NCBI GenBank assembly: GCA_002427755.1 | Contig: DIYO01000001.1 | Coordinates: 124,001 to 188,000 of the forward strand | DNA: 64,000 bases | Direction: 5' to 3' | Source: Roseivirga sp. UBA6052 | Lineage (GTDB): Bacteria > Bacteroidota > Bacteroidia > Cytophagales > Cyclobacteriaceae | Shown here: positions 44,063 through 51,740 of the stretch, piece after piece | Numbering within the stretch: the first letter of the stretch is position 1 | Layout: each line of letters starts with the position of its first letter | Program-made: the position numbers and the translations under genes | The notes under the pieces: model-generated | Database searches by the model: none | Seen by the model: the letters and a program-made list of their open reading frames with translations, nothing else | What the model was told of the DNA's origin: nothing

Positions 44063-44659
44063 TCATTTACGATATTTATCGTTAGGACTGATGCCTTTGA
44101 GAATCATAGGAATGATTTGTTCAAGCTTTGCTTGTCTCGTGGCTTCTCTCTTTGGAGAACCTACAAATTCAGCACATTCTCTCTTTCTCGTCAGATTAAA
44201 TGCCTCGAATTTCAAACGCAATTCTTCATTGTTATCTAAGGCATGCTGTAATTCAACAGGAATCTCTAATGGCTTCTTTTGTGGCTTGATTTCTTTTCCG
44301 ACTTTGGCATTTGCAATGGCTTCGTCTATATATGATTTGATGAGATCAGTTTCGTTTTTAATCTCCTCCAACGTTTCAAATCGCCATTGTCGCATGGCTT
44401 GAGTTACACCTTCTTGTGCATTCATTAATCTTTTGGCTTCATCTTTCAAGAGAGCCCCTTGATAAAACCATAAGCCCACATAGGACTTGAATGAACCGAG
44501 CCCGACAACATTTTTACCTGATTCCGTGTAAACAGGAGCTCCCCATTTTACCGTTTCGTTTAGGTTCATGCCTTGAGCAATAGAACGGAGTAATTCTAAT
44601 TCTACCTTATGATTAAGGTGTTTACTAATGTATTCGTCAACCGTCTTATTCTTCTCCAT
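44063..44659 (-). CDS. YdeI/OmpD-associated family protein (DUF1801 + OmdA)
   Basis: The 198-residue cytosolic protein has an N-terminal DUF1801 part (ELLRSIAQGMNLNETVKWGAPVYT and NVVGLGSFKSYVGLWFYQGALLKD, about 15-110) and a C-terminal OmdA-like segment (IPVELQHALDNNEELRLKFEAF, about 135-195). The protein family is linked to peptide resistance and iron-binding-like folds by annotation only. The function is unknown. It is encoded 48 bases upstream of the SIMPL gene. Confidence 0.85.
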   Translation of the reverse strand: MEKNKTVDEYISKHLNHKVELELLRSIAQGMNLNETVKWGAPVYTESGKNVVGLGSFKSYVGLWFYQGALLKDEAKRLMNAQEGVTQAMRQWRFETLEEIKNETDLIKSYIDEAIANAKVGKEIKPQKKPLEIPVELQHALDNNEELRLKFEAFNLTRKRECAEFVGSPKREATRQAKLEQIIPMILKGISPNDKYRK

Positions 44660-44719
44660 TTTAATTCAATTAAAAAGTGACAGAGAAGATGCTAAAAACT
44701 GCCTTTAATCAAAAGGAGA

Positions 44720-45772
44720 TCAATTATTTCTTGCGGCTTCTATTAGTCTTGTGGCGTTTTCTCCGGCTAATTGCCAAGTTAAGCATCGCACACTTCCGCC
44801 CATAGCACAAACCCCTTGCGCATCAACTTCTATTACATTCTTAGCAGTATTAGATCGAATAATGCTTAATGCTTCAGTTTCATGAGGCATGTTAAAGGTG
44901 GGAACATAAATGTTCTGAAAGGTAACTGTGGCATTGAGATTAACCCCACAAGCCGATTCAAAGCCTTCCCAAATACCAGGAGGATTTTGAGTATATGCTA
45001 CAGGAACCTCAACAATATTTGCTGATGGGAATGCACCTGTTAGTTCATTCATCACTTGTGTTTTGAAATCAGCATCTGCAGAGTAATCATTTACTAATAA
45101 GGTATTGGCGTCTAGCCAGCTTACCATGCCATCTGAATGCGCGAGTACCTCTTCATCAGGAGGGAGGATGGCCACTTGTGTTAGACCTAGGATGTCTTTC
45201 AGCACTTGTACTCCTTGCTCATAGGTTAGGTTGTTGTCCTCTAAGAATCTTGTGGTTGTTACCGCTGCACCAGCATAGTTGTCAACCAGATTACCACCAT
45301 CTATTAAGTACTGATTAGCGTCCATTTGAATGCTGTTAGATTGAGCGAATGCAGTAAAGCTATTTTGTACTTCTATGCTTTCTTGCCGTGTCATCGATGC
45401 CCAAGTATATCGGAAACGTTGTGGATTAATAGGGTTGACAGTACTAAAATCGCGCATCCATATATCGTAAACCTCAGCTTCAATGAGTACATCAGCAGGT
45501 AACTCATCTTCATAGAATCGCTTGGTTTGACTATCTGTGATGATGACCACATTGTCATTACCCATGATAGCCTTCGCATAATTGATTTGAAACTGTACAA
45601 TCAAATTAAAGGCATCTCTGTAATATGTATCATTGACTGATGGTGCAGACATAACCAAGAGCATTCTATTCTCATTAGTCTCATTTGTTAATGTAGTCTG
45701 ATCCGGCTCAGGATCTTCACATCCAAATAGGAGACTAAGAAGGGGTAATAAGAGTAGTTTCATGGATTTCAT
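44720..45772 (-). CDS. Agmatine deiminase/peptidyl-arginine deiminase-like lipoprotein
   Basis: The 350-residue protein belongs to the guanidino-modifying superfamily (PF04371 type). A lipoprotein signal ends in LSLLFGC with Cys18. Catalytic residues are in place: Asp in DIWMRDFSTV, the DGGN loop, His and Asp in LAHSDGMVSWLD and the nucleophile Cys in GGSVRCLTWQ near residue 333. Cytosolic agmatine deiminases are not lipidated, so the surface form more likely acts on peptidyl or free arginine and releases ammonia, as reported for Porphyromonas PAD of the same superfamily. The exact substrate is unknown. Confidence 0.85.
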   Translation of the reverse strand: MKSMKLLLLPLLSLLFGCEDPEPDQTTLTNETNENRMLLVMSAPSVNDTYYRDAFNLIVQFQINYAKAIMGNDNVVIITDSQTKRFYEDELPADVLIEAEVYDIWMRDFSTVNPINPQRFRYTWASMTRQESIEVQNSFTAFAQSNSIQMDANQYLIDGGNLVDNYAGAAVTTTRFLEDNNLTYEQGVQVLKDILGLTQVAILPPDEEVLAHSDGMVSWLDANTLLVNDYSADADFKTQVMNELTGAFPSANIVEVPVAYTQNPPGIWEGFESACGVNLNATVTFQNIYVPTFNMPHETEALSIIRSNTAKNVIEVDAQGVCAMGGSVRCLTWQLAGENATRLIEAARNN

Positions 45773-45870
45773 ATACGTTTTGGTTTTGACTCTGTATACG
45801 ATTCATCTGGGTTTTCCCTACCTACTAAACTACTCTTTTAAGAAGATTAAAACTTTTAGCTAATATTTGT

Positions 45871-45898
45871 AGTATTATATACTAATATATTTAGTATA
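45871..45898. promoter_or_regulatory. Interleaved TAGTAT/ATACTA operator-like palindromes
   Basis: TAGTAT-TAT-ATACTA (45871-45885) is a perfect 15-bp dyad, and its right arm also pairs in ATACTAA-TATAT-TTAGTAT (45880-45898), a 19-bp dyad. Three half-sites alternate in orientation just nine bases before the first gene of the polymerase cluster. This is the layout of a repressor operator covering the promoter. The repressor is not in the window. Confidence 0.55.
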
Positions 45899-45906
45899 TT
45901 TGAATC

Positions 45907-46515
45907 ATGATGTTTAGAGAAACCCCGGAAATGTTTTCGTATAGTGCTTTAAGTGAATACTTGATTATCGCTTTGCCTTATGCAGAAATAGGCGAGGAGG
46001 TAAGGGTTTTTAAGAAAGATTTCTTTAAGCAGTATGGGGCTTACTCCGGTCAGAATTCATGTGCTCATATTCGGTTAATGTCGTTCTTTCAGTCAGAGGA
46101 AAGACAAGAGAAGATATTGCAAGAAGTACAAGGAGCTTTGGATCAAATAAAACCATTTGAAGTGTTTTTGAATGGTTTTGGATTTAATGGAGCACATAGA
46201 GATGTGTACTTAGAGGTATTGAATAAGCAGTCGATTATAGATGTGTATGATACGCTCCGTGTAAGGTTATTCAACGCTTTAGTTTCTCTGGCTTTTTTGA
46301 ACAGTAGATACGAACCTGTAATGGGAGTAGCGCAAAGTCTGAGTCCTTTACAGTTCTTGAATGCTATCCGTGATTATGAGCAGATAGCGTATACTAATAA
46401 TTTTAGAATCTCTCGGTTGCATGTGCTAAAAAGAAAGACACCATTTAATACCTGGGAGAACTTGACAGCATTGCCCTTTGCTAAATCAGAAGGAGAGTTG
46501 CTAGGGCTTTTTTGA
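45907..46515 (+). CDS. 2H-phosphodiesterase-like protein, degenerate
   Basis: The 202-residue protein resembles the 2'-5' RNA ligase/2H phosphoesterase fold: LSEYLIIALPYAEIGEEVRVFKKDFFKQYG, then CAHIRLMSFF at the place of the first H-x-(S/T) motif, and RYEPVMGVAQSL at the second, where the His is missing. One or both catalytic His-x-Thr motifs are thus altered (HIR and no second His), so catalysis is doubtful and nucleotide or RNA binding is more likely. It is the first gene of a cluster leading to a Y-family polymerase and sits behind an operator-like repeat. Confidence 0.6.
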   Translation: MMFRETPEMFSYSALSEYLIIALPYAEIGEEVRVFKKDFFKQYGAYSGQNSCAHIRLMSFFQSEERQEKILQEVQGALDQIKPFEVFLNGFGFNGAHRDVYLEVLNKQSIIDVYDTLRVRLFNALVSLAFLNSRYEPVMGVAQSLSPLQFLNAIRDYEQIAYTNNFRISRLHVLKRKTPFNTWENLTALPFAKSEGELLGLF

Positions 46516-46611
46516 TTAGTTGTCCGGATACATGGGCATGTTCAGGTTAAAAGTTTCGACAAAGCATTTGCCTAGGCTCCCAAATCCAAATGTTAGGTGA
46601 ACACCCTTTAG

Positions 46612-46644
46612 TCTCCGTCTTTGTGCCACTGTGCAAGGCGGAGA
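46612..46644. other. Stem-loop between 2H-like gene and first S23-like gene
   Basis: TCTCCG-T-CTTTG pairs with CAAGG-CGGAGA across a ten-base loop (one bulged T, one G-T pair). It lies in the 201-base gap after 46515 and has no T-run, so it may be an attenuator or RNA-processing structure rather than a terminator. Nothing else is seen in the gap. Confidence 0.3.
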
Positions 46645-46716
46645 TTACTCAGGGTGGTGAGGCACTCCAAGCGAGTGATGTGTGGAAGAATGAATCAACA
46701 TATTTCGAAGACATAA

Positions 46717-47163
46717 ATGAGAAGTTTTAAAAATTTAAAGATCATTGAGCAGGGTATGCAAATTGTCTCGGCTACCCACCAGCTCAATACACAGTTCTCT
46801 CAGACCAACCTCTCAGGTCTGATACAAGAAATCAATCTATTGGCCATTGGGATTCCTTCCATAGTGGCAGAAAGTAGCAAGCAAGAAGGTAATGCGCCTT
46901 ATCAGCAAGGTTTACAAAAAGCATTAGACTCTATTCAGCATATAGAAAGTAAGTTGTCTGCCATTACGGAGTCCAAACCAGCTCTAAAAGCGGTTGAGTC
47001 TCTGCTCAAGAAGGAAGAGAGGCTTTTAGAAGAGGCCTTAGATGCATTAGATGTTAAGGAGGTAAAGCGACCTGCCGTGCGTAGTAGGCTTTCGCTTTCA
47101 GATAAGTCTAGACCCGCTATTTCTTTACGGTTAACTCAAGGTATGCAGCAGGAGCTGTTTTAG
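46717..47163 (+). CDS. Divergent four-helix-bundle (S23/IVP-like) protein
   Basis: The 148-residue product shares the N-terminal pattern of the next gene (FKNLK, then G..IV......L, GL...IN..A..IPS..AE.S), so it is a divergent paralogue of the 23S rRNA intervening-sequence protein family. The best-conserved residues of that family (RSAVSIPSNIAEG) are changed to LLAIGIPSIVAESS, and a charged C-terminal extension of about 30 residues (KRPAVRSRLSLSDKSRP) is added. It probably folds as a helical bundle and may bind nucleic acid. It is the second gene of the polymerase cluster. Confidence 0.65.
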   Translation: MRSFKNLKIIEQGMQIVSATHQLNTQFSQTNLSGLIQEINLLAIGIPSIVAESSKQEGNAPYQQGLQKALDSIQHIESKLSAITESKPALKAVESLLKKEERLLEEALDALDVKEVKRPAVRSRLSLSDKSRPAISLRLTQGMQQELF

Positions 47164-47169
47164 TATTAG

Positions 47170-47218
47170 TTACGAGTTATGAGTTACGAGTTATGAGTTA
47201 CGAGTTATGAGTTACGAG
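47170..47218. repeat. Heptanucleotide tandem repeat (7 units)
   Basis: Seven units alternate TTACGAG and TTATGAG without interruption, giving a 14-bp higher-order period (3.5 copies). The block fills most of the gap between two four-helix-bundle genes and ends 24 bases before the start codon of the second. Confidence 0.9.
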
Positions 47219-47241
47219 TTTGATATTCTATAAATACACGT

Positions 47242-47595
47242 ATGAAAAATTTTAAAAATCTCAAAGTCTGGCAGAAGGGCATAGATATAGTTATTAGTTC
47301 CTATAAGCTTACAGATCTTTTACCCAGCCATGAGAAGTTTGGTTTAGTGTCTCAGATTAATCGGTCTGCAGTGTCTATACCTTCAAATATTGCAGAAGGA
47401 TCTAGCAGAGACAGTAAAAAAGATTTTAATAATTTTTTAAGAATTGCACTTGGCTCTTCTTTCGAACTAGAGACCCAAGTCTTAATTGTTGAGAAGCTGT
47501 CTTTAGTTGATAAAGATCTTTTAGCAAGTCTAAAGATTTCTATTGATGAAGAACAGAAGATGCTAATGGCTCTTATGAAAAGCCTAAAGAACTAG
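47242..47595 (+). CDS. Four-helix-bundle protein, 23S rRNA intervening-sequence (S23) family
   Basis: The 117-residue protein is a canonical member: FKNLKVWQKGIDIVISSYKL, EKFGLVSQINRSAVSIPSNIAEGSSR, FLRIALGSSFELETQVLIV and a C-terminal helix. The family was first found inside 23S rRNA intervening sequences, but most members, like this one, are free-standing. It is homologous to the Avd protein of diversity-generating retroelements, yet no reverse transcriptase is near. Heptanucleotide tandem repeats lie on both sides (47170-47218 and 47605-47639). Function is unknown; nucleic-acid binding through its basic face is likely. Confidence 0.92.
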   Translation: MKNFKNLKVWQKGIDIVISSYKLTDLLPSHEKFGLVSQINRSAVSIPSNIAEGSSRDSKKDFNNFLRIALGSSFELETQVLIVEKLSLVDKDLLASLKISIDEEQKMLMALMKSLKN

Positions 47596-47604
47596 TCTTA
47601 TATA

Positions 47605-47639
47605 ACTCGAGACTCGAAGCTCGAAGCTCGAAGCTCGAG
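47605..47639. repeat. Heptanucleotide tandem repeat (5 units)
   Basis: Five units of seven bases read ACTCGAG, ACTCGAA, GCTCGAA, GCTCGAA and GCTCGAG. The block starts nine bases after the stop of the S23-family gene and ends seven bases before the polymerase start codon. Unit length is the same as in the repeat on the other side of the gene, but the sequence differs. Confidence 0.9.
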
Positions 47640-47646
47640 CCCCTCC

Positions 47647-48879
47647 ATGAAAATCATTCACAATCCATCAGATCAGACCATTATGCATATGGATCTGGAT
47701 ACTTTCTTCGTGTCCGTAGAACGCTTATTAGACAGCCGTTTGAACGGAAAGCCTGTGTTGATTGGTGGAGTGACAGATCGTGGGGTGGTGGCAGCTTGTA
47801 GCTATGAGGCTCGTGCTTTTGGTGTACACTCTGCCATGCCCATGAAACGGGCAAGAGAGCTTTGTCCTGAGGCTATTCAGATTCGTGGTAATTCAGCTAC
47901 CTATTCCAAATACTCAGAGATGGTAACGGAGATTATTAAAGAGACAGTGCCTGTATACGAGAAGACCTCTATCGATGAGTTCTATGCAGACCTTACAGGC
48001 ATGGATCGCTTTTTTAATAGTTACCAGATGGGCACGGAATTACGTCAGCGTATTATTCATGAGACAGGCTTGCCTATCTCATTTGGCATGTCTAAGAATA
48101 AGACAGTCTCCAAAGTAGCCACGGGTGTTGCCAAACCCAATAACCAACTAAGAGTAGACTATGGCGAGGAAAAGCCTTTTATGGCGCCACTCTCTGTAAG
48201 TAAGATTCCTATGGTGGGTGAGAAGACCCAACAGACACTTTTTAGCTTGGGGGTTAAGATTATTAAGACTATTCAAGAAATGCCCGTAGAGTTGATGGAA
48301 AGGGTCTTGGGAAAGAATGGAGTGAGTATATGGAAGAAAGCGAATGGTCTAGATAATTCGCCAGTAGTACCCTATAATGAACGAAAGTCGATCTCTACAG
48401 AGCGTACTTTTGATAGAGATACCATAGATGTGATTAAACTCAAAGGTATTCTTCTAGCTATGGCAGAGAATCTCGCTTTTCAATTAAGGAGAGGGCAGAA
48501 GCTTACCTCTTGTGTTACAGTCAAGGTTCGTTATTCAGACTTCAATACCTATACTTTACAGTCTCGTATTCCTTATACATCTGCAGATCATTTATTGATT
48601 GAGAAAGTCAAAGAGCTCTTCGATAAACTCTATAACAAAAGACTATTGGTTCGCTTGATTGGTGTTCGTTTTAGTCATCTAGTAGAAGGTGGTTATCAGA
48701 TCAATCTATTTGAAGATGCAGAGGAAATCATCAATCTATACCATGCTATGGATAAGATTAGAGATAAGTATGGAGATAGAACAGTAATGCGTGCATATGG
48801 CATAGAAGCACGCACGATTAGCCGATTCAATCCCTTTACAGGAGAGCCCCCACCGCTCTTGGCAAACCGAAGACAATAG
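47647..48879 (+). CDS. dinB: Y-family DNA polymerase (Pol IV/DinB-like)
   Basis: The 410-residue translesion polymerase shows the catalytic MDLDTFFVSVE near the N-terminus and TSIDEFYADLTG (about residues 106-117), the pattern GMSKNKTVSKVATGVAKP of the palm/thumb, and a QINLF sliding-clamp-binding motif near 357. These support an active low-fidelity enzyme that copies damaged DNA. It ends the small cluster with the 2H-like and S23-like genes, so it may be induced with them through the operator-like repeat at 45871-45898. No LexA-like protein is encoded nearby. The gene symbol is by family, since Bacteroidota carry several paralogues. Confidence 0.9.
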   Translation: MKIIHNPSDQTIMHMDLDTFFVSVERLLDSRLNGKPVLIGGVTDRGVVAACSYEARAFGVHSAMPMKRARELCPEAIQIRGNSATYSKYSEMVTEIIKETVPVYEKTSIDEFYADLTGMDRFFNSYQMGTELRQRIIHETGLPISFGMSKNKTVSKVATGVAKPNNQLRVDYGEEKPFMAPLSVSKIPMVGEKTQQTLFSLGVKIIKTIQEMPVELMERVLGKNGVSIWKKANGLDNSPVVPYNERKSISTERTFDRDTIDVIKLKGILLAMAENLAFQLRRGQKLTSCVTVKVRYSDFNTYTLQSRIPYTSADHLLIEKVKELFDKLYNKRLLVRLIGVRFSHLVEGGYQINLFEDAEEIINLYHAMDKIRDKYGDRTVMRAYGIEARTISRFNPFTGEPPPLLANRRQ

Positions 48880-48880
48880 T

Positions 48881-48962
48881 CACTTATCGAAGAATAGCGT
48901 CAGTTATCGAAAAATAATTCCAGTTATCGAAAGAAACCGACCAGTTATCGAAACTGACCAAA
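48881..48962 (+). promoter_or_regulatory. Four-copy CAsTTATCGAA array at 20-21 bp spacing
   Basis: CACTTATCGAA (48881), CAGTTATCGAA (48901), CAGTTATCGAA (48921) and CAGTTATCGAA (48942) are direct repeats with offsets of 20, 20 and 21 bp, i.e. two helical turns. LytTR regulators bind direct repeats of this spacing. The array begins right after the polymerase stop codon and lies upstream of the genes for a small protein, a PAS kinase and a LytTR regulator, so it is a good candidate autoregulatory site. Confidence 0.65.
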
Positions 48963-48997
48963 TTTCGCATGATAGATGCCGTTTTTTGCTAACTGTT

Positions 48998-49234
48998 ATG
49001 CCGAAACACCATTTACTTATCAGTAAAGAGGGCACGCTTGTTGGGAGATATGGGGTGTCTACTTATCTAATTGAATATTTCAATTTAGTAGTTAATGAGT
49101 CTGTACCTAAAACCTTATTTGAACAGATACAGGTAGCGCAAGAGAAGACTTCTAAAATCGAACTTGATGGACAATCTTTCCCAGTTTCTATTGAACCTTC
49201 GGAAGATTTATATCAAATTACCTTTCTACACTAA
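48998..49234 (+). CDS. Small protein of unknown function upstream of PAS kinase
   Basis: No family is recognised. From the ATG at 48998 (an in-frame TTG four codons earlier is less likely) it encodes 78 residues with a mixed alpha/beta look: HHLLISKEGTLVGRYGVSTYLIEYFNL, then ESVPKTLFEQIQVAQ and a C-terminal strand. It has no signal peptide. It lies behind the four-copy repeat array and ends 13 bases before the kinase frame, so it is probably co-transcribed with the kinase and the LytTR regulator. Confidence 0.6.
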   Translation: MPKHHLLISKEGTLVGRYGVSTYLIEYFNLVVNESVPKTLFEQIQVAQEKTSKIELDGQSFPVSIEPSEDLYQITFLH

Positions 49235-49247
49235 ATACGTATGAAGG

Positions 49248-51680
49248 TTGCCAAACTCGTTTAAACAGGATAAATACAAATTACTCGTTGAAGCTGCCAA
49301 CGACATCATATATGAAGTCGATGCACATGGTAAGTTTACGTATTTAAATCCTAGAGTTAGAGAAGTAACCGGATACGATGAAGAAGAGATTATAGGTAAA
49401 AGTTTTCTCTCTTTTGTAAGAGAAGATTGGCGAGAACGCACCTTAGCCTTCTATCAAGATCAAATCAAGCATTCTGTACCCTCCACTTATTTTGAATTTC
49501 CATGCATTTCCAAAAATGGCAAGGAGCTTTGGTTAGGTCAAAATGTTCAACTCATTGAGAACGAAGTGGTAATCGAGGGTTTTGTAGCCATTGCCAGGAA
49601 CATCACAGAACGATATAAGTCACAGATACTTCTTAGACAAAGCGAGGAGAAATATCGAGGCATCATTGAGAATCTGCAGTTTGGATTGATGGAAGTTGAC
49701 CTAAATGACAGAGTGGTTTATGTGAATAAACCCATGTGTATTCTTACAGGATACACACAAGAAGAACTTATTGGCAATGTAGCGTCAGATCTACTAGTGA
49801 GTGACACCACGAGAAAGGTCATAGACGAAGAACACACTAAGCGTAATGAAGGCGCTGCAACCGTTTATGAAATTCAATTAAATCATAAAGATGGTTCTCC
49901 ACGCTGGGCATTAATTAGTGGTGCCCCAATCTATGATGCTGACGGAAATATTCGAGGATCCATCGGTATCCACATGGATATTACGCAGAAGAAGAAATCA
50001 GAGGAAGTCCTTAAAAATACGCGTGATGAGCTTGAAAAGCAGAATTTCAAGCTTCAAAAGAAACAACAATACCTAAATGCTATCAATAGTTTTGTTACCA
50101 AGTTGCTTGAAGATGAAACCATTGATGAGATAGCTTGGGAGATTGCCGAAAACGTTATTGAAGAGTTTGGTTTCGAAGATTGCGTGATTTACCTGTGTAG
50201 TGATGAACTGGGCGTATGTGTACAGCAGGCTGCCTACGGACCAAAAATGGAGAAAAACAGGTCGATTGCAGATCCTATAACGATTCCATTTGGTAAGGGA
50301 ATAGTTGGCACGGTTGCACTTACGGGAAAAGCTGAGATTGTTGCAGATACAAGATCAGATGATCGTTATATTCTAGACGATCAAATGAGATTGAGTGAAA
50401 TGGCTGTTCCAATTATTGCCGATGACAAAGTAATCGGTGTAATTGATTCAGAGCATCATCAACGTAATTTCTACACAAAAGAGCATTTAGATACCATTAC
50501 CACAGTGGCTAATCTAGCAGCTAACCGACTCAAAAATGCCATAGCGAAACAAAAACAGCTCGAGGCTGAGGCATATCTCAAAGAGAATGAAAGAAAGTTA
50601 AGGTCGATTCTAGATTCTGCCATTGATGGTGTAATCACAATTGATGAGAAAGGAGAAGTAATTGACTGGAACAAATCTGCAGAAGCTATCTTCGGTTACA
50701 AAGCCAGTGAAGTCTTTGGTAAGAGTCTTACAAGAACTATTATTCCTCCTGAATATAGAGATGCCCATTCGGCTGGAATGAAGCACTACAAAAAGACTGG
50801 AGAGGGACCGGTACTCCATCAGAAAATTGAGATTTCAGCCATGCGGAAGAATGGGGAGCAGTTCCCAATAGAATTGGCCATTATACCTGTTAAGAGTAAA
50901 GGTGTGACTACTTTTACGGCTTTTGTAAGCGATATAACCGTTCAGAAGAATGTTCAAGAAGAGATGGAAAAAGCGCTTGTAAAAGAAAGGGAATTGAATG
51001 AATTGAAGTCTCGATTTGTCAACCTTACATCTCATGAGTTTAGAACACCTCTAACCACAATCAAGCAGAACACAGACTTAATCAGCTTCAAATTTGAGAG
51101 CTTATATCCAGGAGAAGAACCTGTTCTTGATAAATATGTCAAGCGTATTGATGGTGAAATTGATCGTTTGAGTGGGCTATTGAATGATTTGCTACTCTTT
51201 GGTAAAATTGAGTCAGGTAAGGTTGAAGTGCACAGAAAGCATCTTGAGGTAGAAGCCATATTTAAAAATGTGGTAAAACGAATTTCTTCTAATCAGACAG
51301 GAAGAAGCTTTGGATTTAAGACCACAGGAGTTCCTCATAAAGTAAATGCTGATCCGAAATTGCTGGATCATGTATTGACTAATCTGGTAAGCAATGCCTT
51401 TAAGTATTCCCAAGGGAGAAAAGATCCGGAATTCACTTTAAGCTTCAATGAAATCGGTAAAGTGCGTTTCCACATTAAAGATCATGGAATAGGCATTCCG
51501 CAAAAAGACCAACGCAACCTATTCCAGTCTTTCTATCGAGCCACAAATGTTCAGAACATTCAAGGGTCTGGTTTGGGCTTATCTATCGCCAAAGAATTCA
51601 CCGAAATGCACAACGGGCATATAGATGTGAGCAGTATAGAAGATGTAGGTACAGAATTTATTGTAGAGATACCTTATTAA
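49248..51680 (+). CDS. Multi-PAS/GAF soluble histidine kinase
   Basis: The 810-residue soluble kinase has domains PAS (about 10-125), PAS (130-250), GAF (280-435), PAS (445-565), HisKA (585-650; H in SHEFRTPLTT) and HATPase (690-808; NLVSNAFKYS, DHGIGIP, GSGLGLSIAK). No transmembrane segment is seen, so signals are intracellular, such as redox, oxygen or ligand. The only in-frame start is TTG at 49248; an ATG at 49241 opens another frame that stops after seven codons. Either the gene starts at TTG or a base difference hides a longer start. It is followed by a LytTR regulator gene 60 bases later, its likely partner. Confidence 0.9.
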   Translation: MPNSFKQDKYKLLVEAANDIIYEVDAHGKFTYLNPRVREVTGYDEEEIIGKSFLSFVREDWRERTLAFYQDQIKHSVPSTYFEFPCISKNGKELWLGQNVQLIENEVVIEGFVAIARNITERYKSQILLRQSEEKYRGIIENLQFGLMEVDLNDRVVYVNKPMCILTGYTQEELIGNVASDLLVSDTTRKVIDEEHTKRNEGAATVYEIQLNHKDGSPRWALISGAPIYDADGNIRGSIGIHMDITQKKKSEEVLKNTRDELEKQNFKLQKKQQYLNAINSFVTKLLEDETIDEIAWEIAENVIEEFGFEDCVIYLCSDELGVCVQQAAYGPKMEKNRSIADPITIPFGKGIVGTVALTGKAEIVADTRSDDRYILDDQMRLSEMAVPIIADDKVIGVIDSEHHQRNFYTKEHLDTITTVANLAANRLKNAIAKQKQLEAEAYLKENERKLRSILDSAIDGVITIDEKGEVIDWNKSAEAIFGYKASEVFGKSLTRTIIPPEYRDAHSAGMKHYKKTGEGPVLHQKIEISAMRKNGEQFPIELAIIPVKSKGVTTFTAFVSDITVQKNVQEEMEKALVKERELNELKSRFVNLTSHEFRTPLTTIKQNTDLISFKFESLYPGEEPVLDKYVKRIDGEIDRLSGLLNDLLLFGKIESGKVEVHRKHLEVEAIFKNVVKRISSNQTGRSFGFKTTGVPHKVNADPKLLDHVLTNLVSNAFKYSQGRKDPEFTLSFNEIGKVRFHIKDHGIGIPQKDQRNLFQSFYRATNVQNIQGSGLGLSIAKEFTEMHNGHIDVSSIEDVGTEFIVEIPY

Positions 51681-51740
51681 TGACCAAAGTCATTATTATC
51701 TTATCAATGAATTGCTAAATTTTCAACCAAACATTATTCT

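Noticed and set aside
47170..47218. Possible CRISPR or minisatellite array
   Set aside because: Units are seven bases with no spacers; it is a simple tandem repeat.
46717..47595. Diversity-generating retroelement with Avd-like proteins
   Set aside because: No reverse transcriptase, template repeat or variable repeat is present nearby.
48881..48962. Iterons of a replication origin
   Set aside because: No replication initiator, DnaA boxes or AT-rich unwinding region beside it; the position before a LytTR system explains the spacing better.
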